Source: Mucilaginibacter phenanthrenivorans
GTDB taxonomy: Bacteria; Bacteroidota; Bacteroidia; Sphingobacteriales; Sphingobacteriaceae
DNA length: 64,000 nt
Reading direction: 5' to 3'
NCBI RefSeq assembly: GCF_024721155.1
Contig: NZ_JAHVAP010000007.1
Location: forward strand, 1-64,000
In this document: in pieces, positions 8,320 to 16,593 of the stretch
Layout of the letters: each line of letters opens with the position of its first letter
Numbering within the stretch: the stretch's first letter is position 1
Position numbers and translations under genes: made by a program
The notes under the pieces: generated by a model
Databases searched by the model: none
What the model was told of the DNA's origin: nothing
The model's input: the letters and a program-made list of their open reading frames with translations, nothing else

Positions 8320-10431
8320 ATGAAAAAATATTTATTTTTAGTTTTCGCAGGTATTTATTTCTCAGCCAATGCACAAACATTAATTGCCCCTAAAACTAAA
8401 AAAGTACCTAAGGTATTTACCGAGTATGGCAATACCCGCACAGACGATTACTATTGGCTCAATAATCCTAAGGACACAGCGGTGATTCCACACCTGGAAG
8501 AGGAAAACGCTTATACCGCAGCTTATTTGAAACCTACTGAAGGGCTTCAAAAAAAGATATATGACGAATTGGTGGCACGGATAGAACAAAAATTTCAATC
8601 GCTGGCTGTGCAGGAAAATGGCTATTGGTATTATGTCCGCTACGAAGCCGGCAGCCAGTATCCGCTTCATTGCCGCAAAAAATTAACCCAAACCGCTCCG
8701 GAGGAGGTTTATCTCGACGAAAATGCCGAGGCTAAGGGACATAAGATCTACCTGGTTCGCGGAACTGCAATAAGTAAGGACGGTAAATGGCTGGCATTGG
8801 GGGCGGACACAACCGGAAGCCGCAGAAGCGCCCTGCATATTAAAAACCTTTCTGACGGTACATTTTTACCGGAAGTTATCGGCAATACAGACGGCAGCTA
8901 TGCCTGGGCCGCTGATTTAAAAACAATATATTACACCCTCAACGATGCTACTGTGCGCAGCTACAAGGTGATGAAGCACACCGCGGGTACTGATCCTGCC
9001 ACGGACAAGGAGATCTATACTGAAAAGGACAGCACATTCGCGGTGGATGTTCGTACATCTGACGATAACCGCTTCGTGTTTATTAACACCACCAGCAAAA
9101 ATAGCAACGAAGTAAGGTATATCGATTCCCAAAACCCGGCGGCCGGCACAGTGTTGATCCAGCCGAGGTTGAAGGATGTGTTGTATTCCGCGCAATACCA
9201 TGGTGGCGATATTTTTTATATCGGCACAAATTACAAGGCTGAAAATTTTAAATTGGTAACTGCGCCAATAGCACATCCCGGCGTTGAAAACTGGAAGGAC
9301 ATAATTCCAACCATGCCTGACGCTTTTTTGACCAACACCATTATCCTGAAAAAATACTTTGTATGCCAATACCAGCAAAAGGCGCTGGTGCAGATCAGGG
9401 TGATCAACAGGGAAAACGGATCGTCGTATTATGTTGATTTTAAGGAGAACGCTTATATGGCAGCGATGAGCTCATCTACTGATAACTACAATTCTGACAG
9501 TATCCGGTATGCCTATACATCGCTAACAACACCTACTACACAATTTAAATACAACCTGGCAACTAAGGAAAAGATTTTGCTTAAACAGGCGCATGTTGGC
9601 GGCGGTTACCAGGCTGAACTTTACGAAACCGACCGAATTTGGGTGAAAGCCCGGGATGGTGTAATGGTGCCGGTATCAGTAGTTTATAAAAAGAGCCTGT
9701 TTAAAAAGGATGGCAGCAACCCGATGTTGCTGTATGCCTACGGTTCATACGGAGCAAATTCCGACCCGTTTTTTAATGGTGCCGTAATTAGTTTGCTCGA
9801 TCGCGGGTTTGTTTATGCTATCGCTCATATCCGTGGCGGGCAGGAGATGGGCCGTTATTGGTACAAGGAACAAGGCAGGCTGTTCCACAAAAAGAATACG
9901 TTTACTGATTGTGTGGATTGCGCCCAATATTTGGTTGATAATAAATATTCATTGCCCGATAAATTGTTTGCAAATGGTGTAAGCGCCGGTGGTATGCTAA
10001 TGGGAGCGATCATCAACCTGCGGCCCGACCTTTTCCGTGGCGTACTTGCCGAAGTACCCTGGATGGACGTTGTTAGCGACATGCTGGACACCAGTCTGCC
10101 GCTGACAACGCTTGAATACGAGGAATGGGGCGATCCGAACCAGAAGGATTATTATGATTATATGCTGAGCTGGTCGCCATATGATAACGTGAAGAAGGCA
10201 AAGTATCCGGCAATTTTTGCAACGGGCGGATTGAATGACACACAAGTGCCTTATTTTTCACCGGCGAAATGGGTGGCAAAAGTTCGTGAAAACAATACCG
10301 GTACCGATCCTGTTTTATTTAAAGTGAATATGGGTGCCGGGCATGGCGGAGATTCAGGACGATTCGACAGGCAGAAGCTTACTGCATTGAAATATGCATT
10401 TATGCTGAGTTTGCTGGGCCGGGATCAGTAA
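8320..10431 (+). CDS. Secreted S9A prolyl oligopeptidase / oligopeptidase B
   Basis: A 703-residue serine peptidase with a signal peptide (1-19, ending NAQ). A seven-bladed propeller fills about residues 40-440 and the alpha/beta-hydrolase domain the rest. The catalytic triad reads Ser at about 554 in GVSAGGML, Asp at about 638 in GLNDTQVPY and His at about 673 in GAGHGGDSGR. The length and the RVRDGVMVPVSVVY-type domain entry match oligopeptidase B (trypsin-like cut after Arg/Lys in short peptides). The signal peptide puts it in the periplasm, unlike the cytosolic E. coli enzyme. Confidence 0.92.
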   Translation: MKKYLFLVFAGIYFSANAQTLIAPKTKKVPKVFTEYGNTRTDDYYWLNNPKDTAVIPHLEEENAYTAAYLKPTEGLQKKIYDELVARIEQKFQSLAVQENGYWYYVRYEAGSQYPLHCRKKLTQTAPEEVYLDENAEAKGHKIYLVRGTAISKDGKWLALGADTTGSRRSALHIKNLSDGTFLPEVIGNTDGSYAWAADLKTIYYTLNDATVRSYKVMKHTAGTDPATDKEIYTEKDSTFAVDVRTSDDNRFVFINTTSKNSNEVRYIDSQNPAAGTVLIQPRLKDVLYSAQYHGGDIFYIGTNYKAENFKLVTAPIAHPGVENWKDIIPTMPDAFLTNTIILKKYFVCQYQQKALVQIRVINRENGSSYYVDFKENAYMAAMSSSTDNYNSDSIRYAYTSLTTPTTQFKYNLATKEKILLKQAHVGGGYQAELYETDRIWVKARDGVMVPVSVVYKKSLFKKDGSNPMLLYAYGSYGANSDPFFNGAVISLLDRGFVYAIAHIRGGQEMGRYWYKEQGRLFHKKNTFTDCVDCAQYLVDNKYSLPDKLFANGVSAGGMLMGAIINLRPDLFRGVLAEVPWMDVVSDMLDTSLPLTTLEYEEWGDPNQKDYYDYMLSWSPYDNVKKAKYPAIFATGGLNDTQVPYFSPAKWVAKVRENNTGTDPVLFKVNMGAGHGGDSGRFDRQKLTALKYAFMLSLLGRDQ

Positions 10432-10435
10432 TCAA

Positions 10436-10537
10436 GCCTTACCCCAAACCCCTCTCCAAAAGGAGAGGGGCTTAAAATAAAATGTAAAAGAGCGAAGTTA
10501 AAGTCCTCTCCTTTGGAGAGGATTTAGGCCCCGTATA
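10436..10537. repeat. Paired inverted-repeat element with promoter inside
   Basis: Two hairpins facing each other: CCCCTCTCC-AAAA-GGAGAGGGG at 10449-10470 and CCTCTCC-TTT-GGAGAGG at 10505-10521, with related outer flanks (ACCCCAAA... and ...TTTAGGCCCC). It fills the gap between the oligopeptidase and the aldo/keto reductase. The first hairpin may end the upstream transcript. The loop of the second holds the -33 TTTG of the next gene's promoter. Confidence 0.75.
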
Positions 10538-10541
10538 TTTG
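10512..10541 (+). promoter_or_regulatory. Bacteroidota-type promoter of the aldo/keto reductase
   Basis: TTTG at 10512-10515, an 18-bp spacer and TATATTTG at 10534-10541 match the Bacteroidota sigma-factor consensus TTTG / TAnnTTTG. The gene starts at 10556, giving a very short leader. The -33 element lies in the loop of a repeat hairpin. Confidence 0.6.
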
Positions 10542-10555
10542 TAAAAAATCTTACT

Positions 10556-11557
10556 ATGAAATTCAGGGAACTTGGAAAAACCGGTGAGCAATTATCGGCG
10601 ATAGGATTGGGCTGCATGGGTATGAACCATGGCTACGGAACTTTTAACGATGAGGAATCAATTGCCACATTGAACCTTGCCATCGATCTCGGTATTAACT
10701 TTTGGGATACTGCCGATGTGTACGCCAATGGCAAAAATGAAGAGTTGGTATCGAAAGTGCTTTCGGCCAACCGCGACAAAATCTTCATCGCTACCAAATT
10801 TGGCTTCAGGCAAAAGGAAAACAGCAGCGGTATGCCAGGCGGGGCAGGATCGTATGTTGATTGTTCACCGGCTTATATCAAACAGGCCGTTGAGCTAAGT
10901 TTGAAAAGATTAAAGATTGAAACCATCGACCTGTATTACGCCCATCGCATCGACCCCAATATACCTGTTGAAGAAACGGTAGGTGCTATGGCCGAACTGG
11001 TAAAGGAGGGAAAGGTGCGTTACCTGGGCCTTTCAGAAGCCGGGGTTGCCTCCATCCGTAAGGCTCACGCTGTTCACCCGATAGCGGCATTGCAAAGTGA
11101 ATACTCCTTACTAACCCGCGATGTGGAAAATGAGATCCTGCCGGTATGCAGGGAGCTGGGGATCTCGCTGGTGCCTTTCAGTCCGCTTTCGCGCGGCTTA
11201 ATAACGAATACCTTAAATCTGGATGAGATTGGCAGCGGCGACTTTCGCAAAACATTGCCGCGCTTTGCTGATGAATACAAGGAGAACAACAGTAACCTCG
11301 CATCGGCCTTTGCCGAACTTGCTGCGAAAAAAGAGTGCACGCCTGCCCAATTGGCGTTAGCCTGGGTGCTGGCGCAGGGCGAGGACATTATCCCGATTCC
11401 CGGAACTAAAAAAACAAAATACCTGCGGGAGAATGCCGGTTGTGTTGATGTTGATTTGTCTGCCGGCGATTTGCAGGATATTCAAAGCGTGATGGATAAA
11501 TTTTCAAATACCGGGCCGCGGTATGCTGAAGGGGCGATGAAAATGGTGAATAAATAG
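10556..11557 (+). CDS. Aldo/keto reductase
   Basis: A 333-residue NADPH-dependent (alpha/beta)8 reductase, cytosolic. The catalytic tetrad is visible: Asp in FWDTADVYANG, Tyr in DVY, Lys in IATKFGF and His in YYAHRIDP. The C-terminal cofactor segment IPIPGTKKTKYLRENAG is typical of the AKR11/AKR13 (YajO/IolS-like) group. Substrate not deducible. It is a single gene, followed by an intergenic repeat. Confidence 0.93.
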   Translation: MKFRELGKTGEQLSAIGLGCMGMNHGYGTFNDEESIATLNLAIDLGINFWDTADVYANGKNEELVSKVLSANRDKIFIATKFGFRQKENSSGMPGGAGSYVDCSPAYIKQAVELSLKRLKIETIDLYYAHRIDPNIPVEETVGAMAELVKEGKVRYLGLSEAGVASIRKAHAVHPIAALQSEYSLLTRDVENEILPVCRELGISLVPFSPLSRGLITNTLNLDEIGSGDFRKTLPRFADEYKENNSNLASAFAELAAKKECTPAQLALAWVLAQGEDIIPIPGTKKTKYLRENAGCVDVDLSAGDLQDIQSVMDKFSNTGPRYAEGAMKMVNK

Positions 11558-11564
11558 CCCATTT

Positions 11565-11675
11565 GTCATTGCGAGGAACAAGGCAATCGCGAACTATACA
11601 CGACCGCGATGCAAGTCCCAAACCTTTCTGTACGCGTTGCAAAGTTCGCGGTTGCCACGCTGCGCTCGCAATGAC
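11565..11675. repeat. Intergenic inverted repeat, copy 1 (CGTCATTGCGAGG family)
   Basis: Begins GTCATTGCGAGGAACAAGG and ends GCGCTCGCAATGAC, so the ends are inverted copies. The inside is not conserved with the other copies except near the ends (GCAATCGCG / CGCGGTTGC). It lies 8 bp past the aldo/keto reductase stop. It is one of six copies in the window and encodes nothing. Confidence 0.85.
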
Positions 11676-11803
11676 AAGAGAGAGACCTTGTTTAAATCAC
11701 CCCAACCGCACCCCGTTAAATCACCCTTTAAAAATGGGTTATAATACCCCCTGTAATTATTTGTATTACATGGTGTTAGCCTATAGCTTTGTTGCATCAC
11801 AAT

Positions 11804-12064
11804 ATGAAAGCAATAGAGATAACAGTAAACGACCAAACCTACCGGGTTATCCGCAACAGCGGCGATAACTACTTTTTCAGCGTTTTTAATTACGCTACCT
11901 GTCACATCATCGCCAAAAACGATTTCGGGATCTGGAAACGGGTCCAGCATCTTTTCGGTACCGAGATCATCCCGCTCGACGAGATAGGCGATGTTATCGA
12001 TAACGAATATACCCCCTGGCCGGCAGACGATCCGCAGCCGTTAAGAAAACACCTGGAGCTTTAA
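11804..12064 (+). CDS. Small conserved-looking hypothetical protein
   Basis: An 86-residue protein, MKAIEITVNDQTYRVI..., acidic at the C-terminus (EYTPWPADDPQPLRKHLEL). I use the ATG at 11804; a TTG lies five codons earlier. Alternating hydrophobic residues suggest a small beta-rich cytosolic fold. Codon use resembles its neighbours and the frame is clean, which argues that it is real. No family recognised. It ends 12 bp from the convergent hydrolase stop. Confidence 0.6.
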   Translation: MKAIEITVNDQTYRVIRNSGDNYFFSVFNYATCHIIAKNDFGIWKRVQHLFGTEIIPLDEIGDVIDNEYTPWPADDPQPLRKHLEL

Positions 12065-12076
12065 CAGGTAACAGGC

Positions 12077-12892
12077 TTAAAAGGATTCGTGCATATAAAA
12101 GTCATCCACTTTTTTATTGAAGTCTTCCGTATGCTCAATCAGCGTACCATGGCCTGAATGTGGTACTACCCACATATACGCTTTGGGGATGTTCTCATAA
12201 ATTTGTGCAGTGTGCTCAATCGGGATCAGGTCACGATCGCCGCAGATGATAAGTGCCGGGCACGTAATGGCTTTTAGGGCAGATAGCTTTACGTTGGGTT
12301 GCAGCCAGTCGAGCATGAAGATCTTCCAGTCGTTTTTTTCTTTTGGCGTGGTCCATTTGGTGTCTTTGTTTTTACCATAGTAATCGCGCATATCCTTCCA
12401 GGTTGCGGGTGTTAAAGCTGTGGAGTCGGGCCACAAATTGGCGCCGGTTGAGGCAAATTTTATCACTTTATCCGGGTGACGCATGGCAAGCAGTATAGCG
12501 TTGATACCACCGTCGCTCCAGCCAAGCACATAACTTTTATCAATATGCATGGTATCCAGCAGGGCCGAAAAATCGTCAGCCATCATTTCGAAACTCAGGG
12601 AATCCTTCGTGTCGATGGATTTGCCGTGCGCCCGGCTATCCACCGCGATCACCTTATATTTTTTGGCGAAAAAGGGAATGTTTTTGCTGAACGCCGAGAT
12701 GCTTCCGCCATTGCCATGGATCATCAGCAACGGTTTCCCCTCGCCATAAACCTCGCAGTACATTTTAATACCGCGGATGTTGTAATATTTACCGGCGGCA
12801 GGGTTGTTGCCGTATGGGATGCCTTTTTGCTGGCTGTGGCAGGACAGTATCGCCAGCAGCATAAACGAGGTGAGGGATAAGAATTTTTTCAT
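12077..12892 (-). CDS. Alpha/beta hydrolase, predicted lipoprotein
   Basis: A 271-residue alpha/beta-fold hydrolase. The N-terminus MKKFLSLTSFMLLAILSCHSQ has a lipobox (LAILSC), so it is probably membrane-anchored in the periplasm. Oxyanion loop HGNGGS, nucleophile Ser in GWSDGG, acid in GDRDLIP and His in HSGHGTLIEH are all present. The fold resembles haloperoxidase/carboxylesterase types. Its start overlaps the stop of the upstream membrane protein by 4 bp (ATGA), so the two are translationally coupled. Confidence 0.88.
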   Translation of the reverse strand: MKKFLSLTSFMLLAILSCHSQQKGIPYGNNPAAGKYYNIRGIKMYCEVYGEGKPLLMIHGNGGSISAFSKNIPFFAKKYKVIAVDSRAHGKSIDTKDSLSFEMMADDFSALLDTMHIDKSYVLGWSDGGINAILLAMRHPDKVIKFASTGANLWPDSTALTPATWKDMRDYYGKNKDTKWTTPKEKNDWKIFMLDWLQPNVKLSALKAITCPALIICGDRDLIPIEHTAQIYENIPKAYMWVVPHSGHGTLIEHTEDFNKKVDDFYMHESF

Positions 12893-13521
12893 TTTGTACC
12901 GTATTTAAATATAATAAATAGTAGTCCGCCAGCTATAACAAGACCGATAGTTAAAGGGACCCAGATAGGTTTTAACCTGTAAAGTGTATCGTTGCCTATA
13001 AATTTATTCCAGAAAAATGCATTTAAGATATAGCCACCCAGTATGCTGATAACAATTCCTGCGCCGGCAGGTAAATTGAGTAGCTCAGCAATGACGATGG
13101 TCAAAGCTGTATAGCCTAGTCCAAACAGTGCTACCAGGGCCGCCCGGCTGCTTTTTGGCGTTTTGGCTACATTGATAGCCAGCATTATTGAACCAAACAG
13201 GACGCTAAAAAGAATAGAGAATACGTATATGGCACGTTTCGAATAAAATTCCGGCGCATCAGGATCGTCGATCTGGTTGTTAATGTCTGAAAATGCAAAT
13301 AGACTCGGGCTGGTTGGCGGCGTGCCGGCAAGTTCCCGGCGGGCCTGCATATCTTCAGCAATCACTTTTAATTCTTCGTCCGAAAAAACTACACCCCTGT
13401 TTTGCAATTCTTCAACTGCCGATTCAACAGATTCCGGCAAATATTTCTCCCGGTTATCCACATATTCATGAAGTTCTTCGTCCGATTTCATCGTCGCACG
13501 GAACTTGAAATTCTCATCCAT
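12889..13521 (-). CDS. Membrane protein of unknown function
   Basis: A 210-residue protein with an acidic soluble N-terminal part (about 1-85, including ELHEYVDNREKYLPESVESAVEELQNRG) and four predicted transmembrane helices. The N-terminal segment looks like a small helical module that other Bacteroidota membrane proteins also carry. It is the first gene of a two-gene unit with the lipoprotein hydrolase (ATGA overlap). I recognise no named family. Confidence 0.65.
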   Translation of the reverse strand: MDENFKFRATMKSDEELHEYVDNREKYLPESVESAVEELQNRGVVFSDEELKVIAEDMQARRELAGTPPTSPSLFAFSDINNQIDDPDAPEFYSKRAIYVFSILFSVLFGSIMLAINVAKTPKSSRAALVALFGLGYTALTIVIAELLNLPAGAGIVISILGGYILNAFFWNKFIGNDTLYRLKPIWVPLTIGLVIAGGLLFIIFKYGTK

Positions 13522-13682
13522 TTTTTATTATGATCAATGATTTTATACAGGCTAAAATAGCTAAAATTTCCACTCATCGCCGGAAAATTATAGGTACTAA
13601 TTTACACATAAAGATCGCAGGACAATTCGGGAATTATGATAATCCTGTTAAAAATGATAGCTTTATCCGACTACAAAGCTAT

Positions 13683-14984
13683 ATGCAAACAAAAGCCATC
13701 ACCACCCCCCAAACAACCGGCGAACGCATCCGCTCCATCATCGGCGGCTCATTAGGTAACCTTGTTGAGTGGTATGACTGGTATGTTTATACCGCGTTTT
13801 CCCTTTACTTTTCGGCTGCGTTCTTTCCGAAGGAAAACGAAACGGTACAGTTGCTAAACACCGCAGGCATTTTTGCCATCGGCTTTTTAATGCGGCCGAT
13901 TGGCGGCTGGGTAATGGGGACTTATGCCGACAGGCGGGGGCGTAAAGCAGCGCTTACCTTTTCGGTATTACTGATGAGCGTAGGCTCGCTGATCATCGCT
14001 ATCGCACCGGGGTATAAGCAAATCGGGGTAGCAGCACCGATAATTTTGGTGTTGGCGCGGATTATCCAAGGCCTGAGTGTTGGCGGCGAATATGGTACCA
14101 GTGCAACTTACCTTAGCGAAATGGCTACCAAAAAGCACCGTGGCTTTTATTCCAGCTTTCAATATGTAACACTCATAATGGGGCAACTTTTGGCGCTGGG
14201 TGTGCTGGTTTTATTACAGCAGGCTTTTTTAACCGATAAGCAGCTGCATGCCTGGGGTTGGCGCATCCCGTTTGTGGTAGGAGCGATACTTGCTATAACG
14301 GTAATGTATTTGCGGCGAAGTATGACGGAATCGGTAATTTTAGATGAACCGGATACTAAAACCCGCTCAAACCGTGGAACTATTAAAGCATTGGCGGCAC
14401 ATCCGAGGGCGGTGCTCACCGTAATAGGTTTAACGGTTGGCGGCACGGTTGCTTTCTATACGTTTACCACCTACATGCAAAAGTTTTTGGTGAATACCTC
14501 GGGGTTCTCAAAAACCAGCGCCACGTTAATTTCTACGCTTACGCTGGTGGTATTTATGTTGTTGCAGCCGGTATTTGGTTTGTTATCAGATAAGATCGGG
14601 CGTAAGCCTTTATTGATAGGTTTCGGGATTTTAGGAACGCTGACAACGGTTCCAATCCTTGCCACCTTAAGCCATACCAAAGATGTCTGGATAGCCTTTG
14701 CGCTGATCATGTGCGCGCTGATCATTGTCAGCGGCTATACATCGATAAATGCGGTGGTTAAAGCTGAACTATTTCCTGCTAATGTGCGGGCTTTAGGGGT
14801 TGGGTTTCCATACGCTATAGCTGTATCTCTTTTTGGTGGCACAGCTGAATATATTGCATTATGGTTTAAAACCGACCATCACCAGGAGTGGTTTTACTGG
14901 TATGTTACCATCTGCATAGCGTTATCACTCATCCTGTACATCACGATGAATGACACGCACAAGCATTCGAAGATTGAGGATTGA
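13683..14984 (+). CDS. MFS transporter, metabolite:H+ symporter (KgtP/ProP type)
   Basis: A 433-residue, 12-helix transporter of the metabolite:H+ symporter family (alpha-ketoglutarate, proline/betaine, shikimate permeases). The start region GGSLGNLVEWYDWYVY and the loop 2-3 motif GTYADRRGRKAA are diagnostic; the motif recurs as SDKIGRKP in loop 8-9. I place the start at the ATG at 13683 because the 51 upstream codons are unlike any transporter N-terminus. It probably imports a dicarboxylate or compatible solute. Substrate not fixed. Confidence 0.88.
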   Translation: MQTKAITTPQTTGERIRSIIGGSLGNLVEWYDWYVYTAFSLYFSAAFFPKENETVQLLNTAGIFAIGFLMRPIGGWVMGTYADRRGRKAALTFSVLLMSVGSLIIAIAPGYKQIGVAAPIILVLARIIQGLSVGGEYGTSATYLSEMATKKHRGFYSSFQYVTLIMGQLLALGVLVLLQQAFLTDKQLHAWGWRIPFVVGAILAITVMYLRRSMTESVILDEPDTKTRSNRGTIKALAAHPRAVLTVIGLTVGGTVAFYTFTTYMQKFLVNTSGFSKTSATLISTLTLVVFMLLQPVFGLLSDKIGRKPLLIGFGILGTLTTVPILATLSHTKDVWIAFALIMCALIIVSGYTSINAVVKAELFPANVRALGVGFPYAIAVSLFGGTAEYIALWFKTDHHQEWFYWYVTICIALSLILYITMNDTHKHSKIED

Positions 14985-15004
14985 TGCTTTATTATTAAAA
15001 ATTT

Positions 15005-15122
15005 GTCATTGCGAGCGCAGCGTGGCAACCTCGTCGGTTACAGATCGAATAGAAAAGTATAATACTTGCTTGGCGAATATGCATTGCGAGGAGGTTGCTT
15101 CGTCGTTTCTCCTCGCAATGAC
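15005..15122. repeat. Intergenic inverted repeat, copy 2
   Basis: Begins GTCATTGCGAGCGCAGCGTGG and ends CTCCTCGCAATGAC. The inner flanks GGCAACCTCGTCG and CGAGGAGGTTGCTTCGTCG continue the inverted relation. It lies between convergent genes (MFS transporter and BSP-type zincin) and could double as a terminator for both. Closest in structure to copy 6 (48751-48871), which has the same GCGAGCG...CGGCAACCTCGT left arm. Confidence 0.88.
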
Positions 15123-15135
15123 AACATGATTTTAT

Positions 15136-15810
15136 TTAAATAGCCGGATTTTCGCTGTAGCTTTTCCAAAGCTCGTCAACCGTTTTGCCGGTTAGCGTTT
15201 TCCATGAGGCATCGGTATACGTATGTTTCCGCATCTGGCTATCCATCTCTTTTACCAGGCCCGGTTTAACTTTTTTCTCTATCCAAACTAAAAAACGAGC
15301 GGTAACGCGGTAGGCGTTGTCATAGTTTTGGGTTGGTTTAAAGTCAGGCAAAGTCCATTTGGCAGGAGCGTTGTTTACGCCGAACTGGTTACGCGCGTAA
15401 TCGGCAATGCCCTCTGTAAGCCAGCCTGGTCCAACGCTTTCGCCGTAATCCTGTACAATGTGCATTACTTCGTGGGTTACTACGTCAATGTCTTCAGGAC
15501 GTTTGTGCAGCCAGCTTGCAGCAATGGTAACTTTACCATCGGCGGTAGCGGCAACACCTTTATAGCTGGTATCAACGGCCATTTTTACATCCTTAAGCGT
15601 TGCAGGGTTGTATTCCTTAGCCAGCTCCGGGTAAACGATGTAGAATGTTTTTACAAGGCGGGTTAACTCGGCAGTATCAAGCGTTGCATCGTTGTTGGTG
15701 AGGGTTAGCGTATAGCCGCCGTGTTTGTAGGTTCTGCTGGTGGTTTGCGCATCGGCAGATTTTATAATTATGGCAGATAAAATCGCCGCAAGTACGAGTG
15801 TTTTTTTCAT
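15136..15810 (-). CDS. Secreted BSP-family (basic secretory protein) zincin
   Basis: A 224-residue protein of the plant-type Basic Secretory Protein family, with a signal peptide ending ADAQ. It has the zinc-protease motif HEVMH in DVVTHEVMHIVQDYGE, followed by the downstream GWLTEGIADYARNQFG helix that supplies the third ligand in this group. Expected role: secreted metalloprotease or peptidase-like defence protein. The start is placed at the ATG at 15810, which begins a clean signal peptide; the frame opens nine codons earlier. Confidence 0.85.
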   Translation of the reverse strand: MKKTLVLAAILSAIIIKSADAQTTSRTYKHGGYTLTLTNNDATLDTAELTRLVKTFYIVYPELAKEYNPATLKDVKMAVDTSYKGVAATADGKVTIAASWLHKRPEDIDVVTHEVMHIVQDYGESVGPGWLTEGIADYARNQFGVNNAPAKWTLPDFKPTQNYDNAYRVTARFLVWIEKKVKPGLVKEMDSQMRKHTYTDASWKTLTGKTVDELWKSYSENPAI

Positions 15811-15837
15811 GGTCAGTTTTTTCAGTTTCAGCCGCAA

Positions 15838-16262
15838 TAATAGGGATTTATAAGGCTGAAATGTAGGGGTGACATGTAAAAATGTAATGACGGGGCAGAG
15901 TCTACTTGTAAATTTTTCTATGTTTAATTTAAGATTACACTAAGACGGATTAGACAATATTTTTAATTGTACATTTTAACGCAGGCCTGCGACCTGCGCT
16001 GACAAATTAGACCCATCCAGGGTCAGGGGAGCAAAGTTATATGAGAAAGCCAAGCCTTGAAAGGGCGAAATTTAACAACGCAGGTCAACGGCCTGCGCTG
16101 GTACCGGAATAAGTTGTTTGATTTTCAAATCCGGGGAAAAAATCTTATATTTGTAAACGCCCTTAAGGGTAGTTCTTTTCTTATCATTCTCCGGCATCAG
16201 GAAGTTTCATTTGGGCGAATCTTTAGCTTAATTTCACCTGTTTTTATTTAAATATCTGTAAA
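15838..16262. other. Gene-free stretch with two direct repeats
   Basis: About 425 bp without a convincing gene. It contains two direct copies of AACGCAGG-N7-CCTGCGCTG (15978-16001 and 16077-16100). A 64-codon plus-strand frame at 16057-16251 runs through the second copy and has no family features. Downstream is the 42-bp tandem array. Confidence 0.6.
15978..16100. repeat. Pair of AACGCAGG-N7-CCTGCGCTG repeats
   Basis: Two 24-bp copies at 15978-16001 and 16077-16100, in direct orientation and 99 bp apart. Both keep the two conserved blocks while the central 7 bp differ. Each copy is itself a hairpin (CGCAGG / CCTGCG). They may bound a small degenerate element. Confidence 0.7.
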
Positions 16263-16535
16263 TCAATGTTTTAATAAATTTATCGGATTGATTTTATCAG
16301 GGGTGAAAAGCTGTTTACCATGGTAATCTAAAATTTTATCAGGGGCAAAAGGTGTTATACCCTCGTAACGCGAAATTTTATCAGGAGTGAAAATCATTTT
16401 GCTCTCGTAATCCAAAATTTTAACAGGGGCAAAACCTGCCTTACCCTCGTAATCGAAATTTTTATCAGGGGTAAAAGGGCGTTTTGCTCTCGTAATTCCA
16501 ACGTTTTTTAGGAATTGATCCTGTTTCGCTGTCAC
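16263..16535 (-). CDS. Short repeat ORF with five 14-residue units
   Basis: A 90-codon frame with a GTG start whose product is almost entirely a 14-residue repeat, consensus xxF(T/A)PDKILDYEGK, five times. The DNA unit is 42 bp, so copy number change would keep the frame. No signal peptide or membrane segment. I do not recognise the repeat. It could be a real small repetitive protein or a non-coding minisatellite that happens to stay open; the unusual start codon and isolated setting keep my confidence low. Confidence 0.35.
   Translation of the reverse strand: MTAKQDQFLKNVGITRAKRPFTPDKNFDYEGKAGFAPVKILDYESKMIFTPDKISRYEGITPFAPDKILDYHGKQLFTPDKINPINLLKH
16291..16499. repeat. 42-bp tandem repeat, about five units
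   Basis: Imperfect 42-bp direct repeat containing TTATCAGGGG(T/C)(G/A)AAA and CCTCGTAATC blocks. The units differ by several substitutions, so the array is not freshly duplicated. It lies inside the short ORF described above, immediately upstream of the argE-like gene on the other strand. Confidence 0.8.
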
Positions 16536-16593
16536 AATTATAGATTTTTCCCCGTCTGCTTTGGAAAAAAGTTAATTTTGCAGCCACATTCTT

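Noticed and set aside
13530..13682. 51-codon N-terminal extension of the MFS transporter
   Set aside because: The extension is unlike transporter N-termini; the ATG at 13683 gives a standard start.
16057..16251. 64-codon plus-strand frame (MKGRNLTTQ...)
   Set aside because: It reads through an AACGCAGG repeat copy and has no family similarity; it is likely non-coding.
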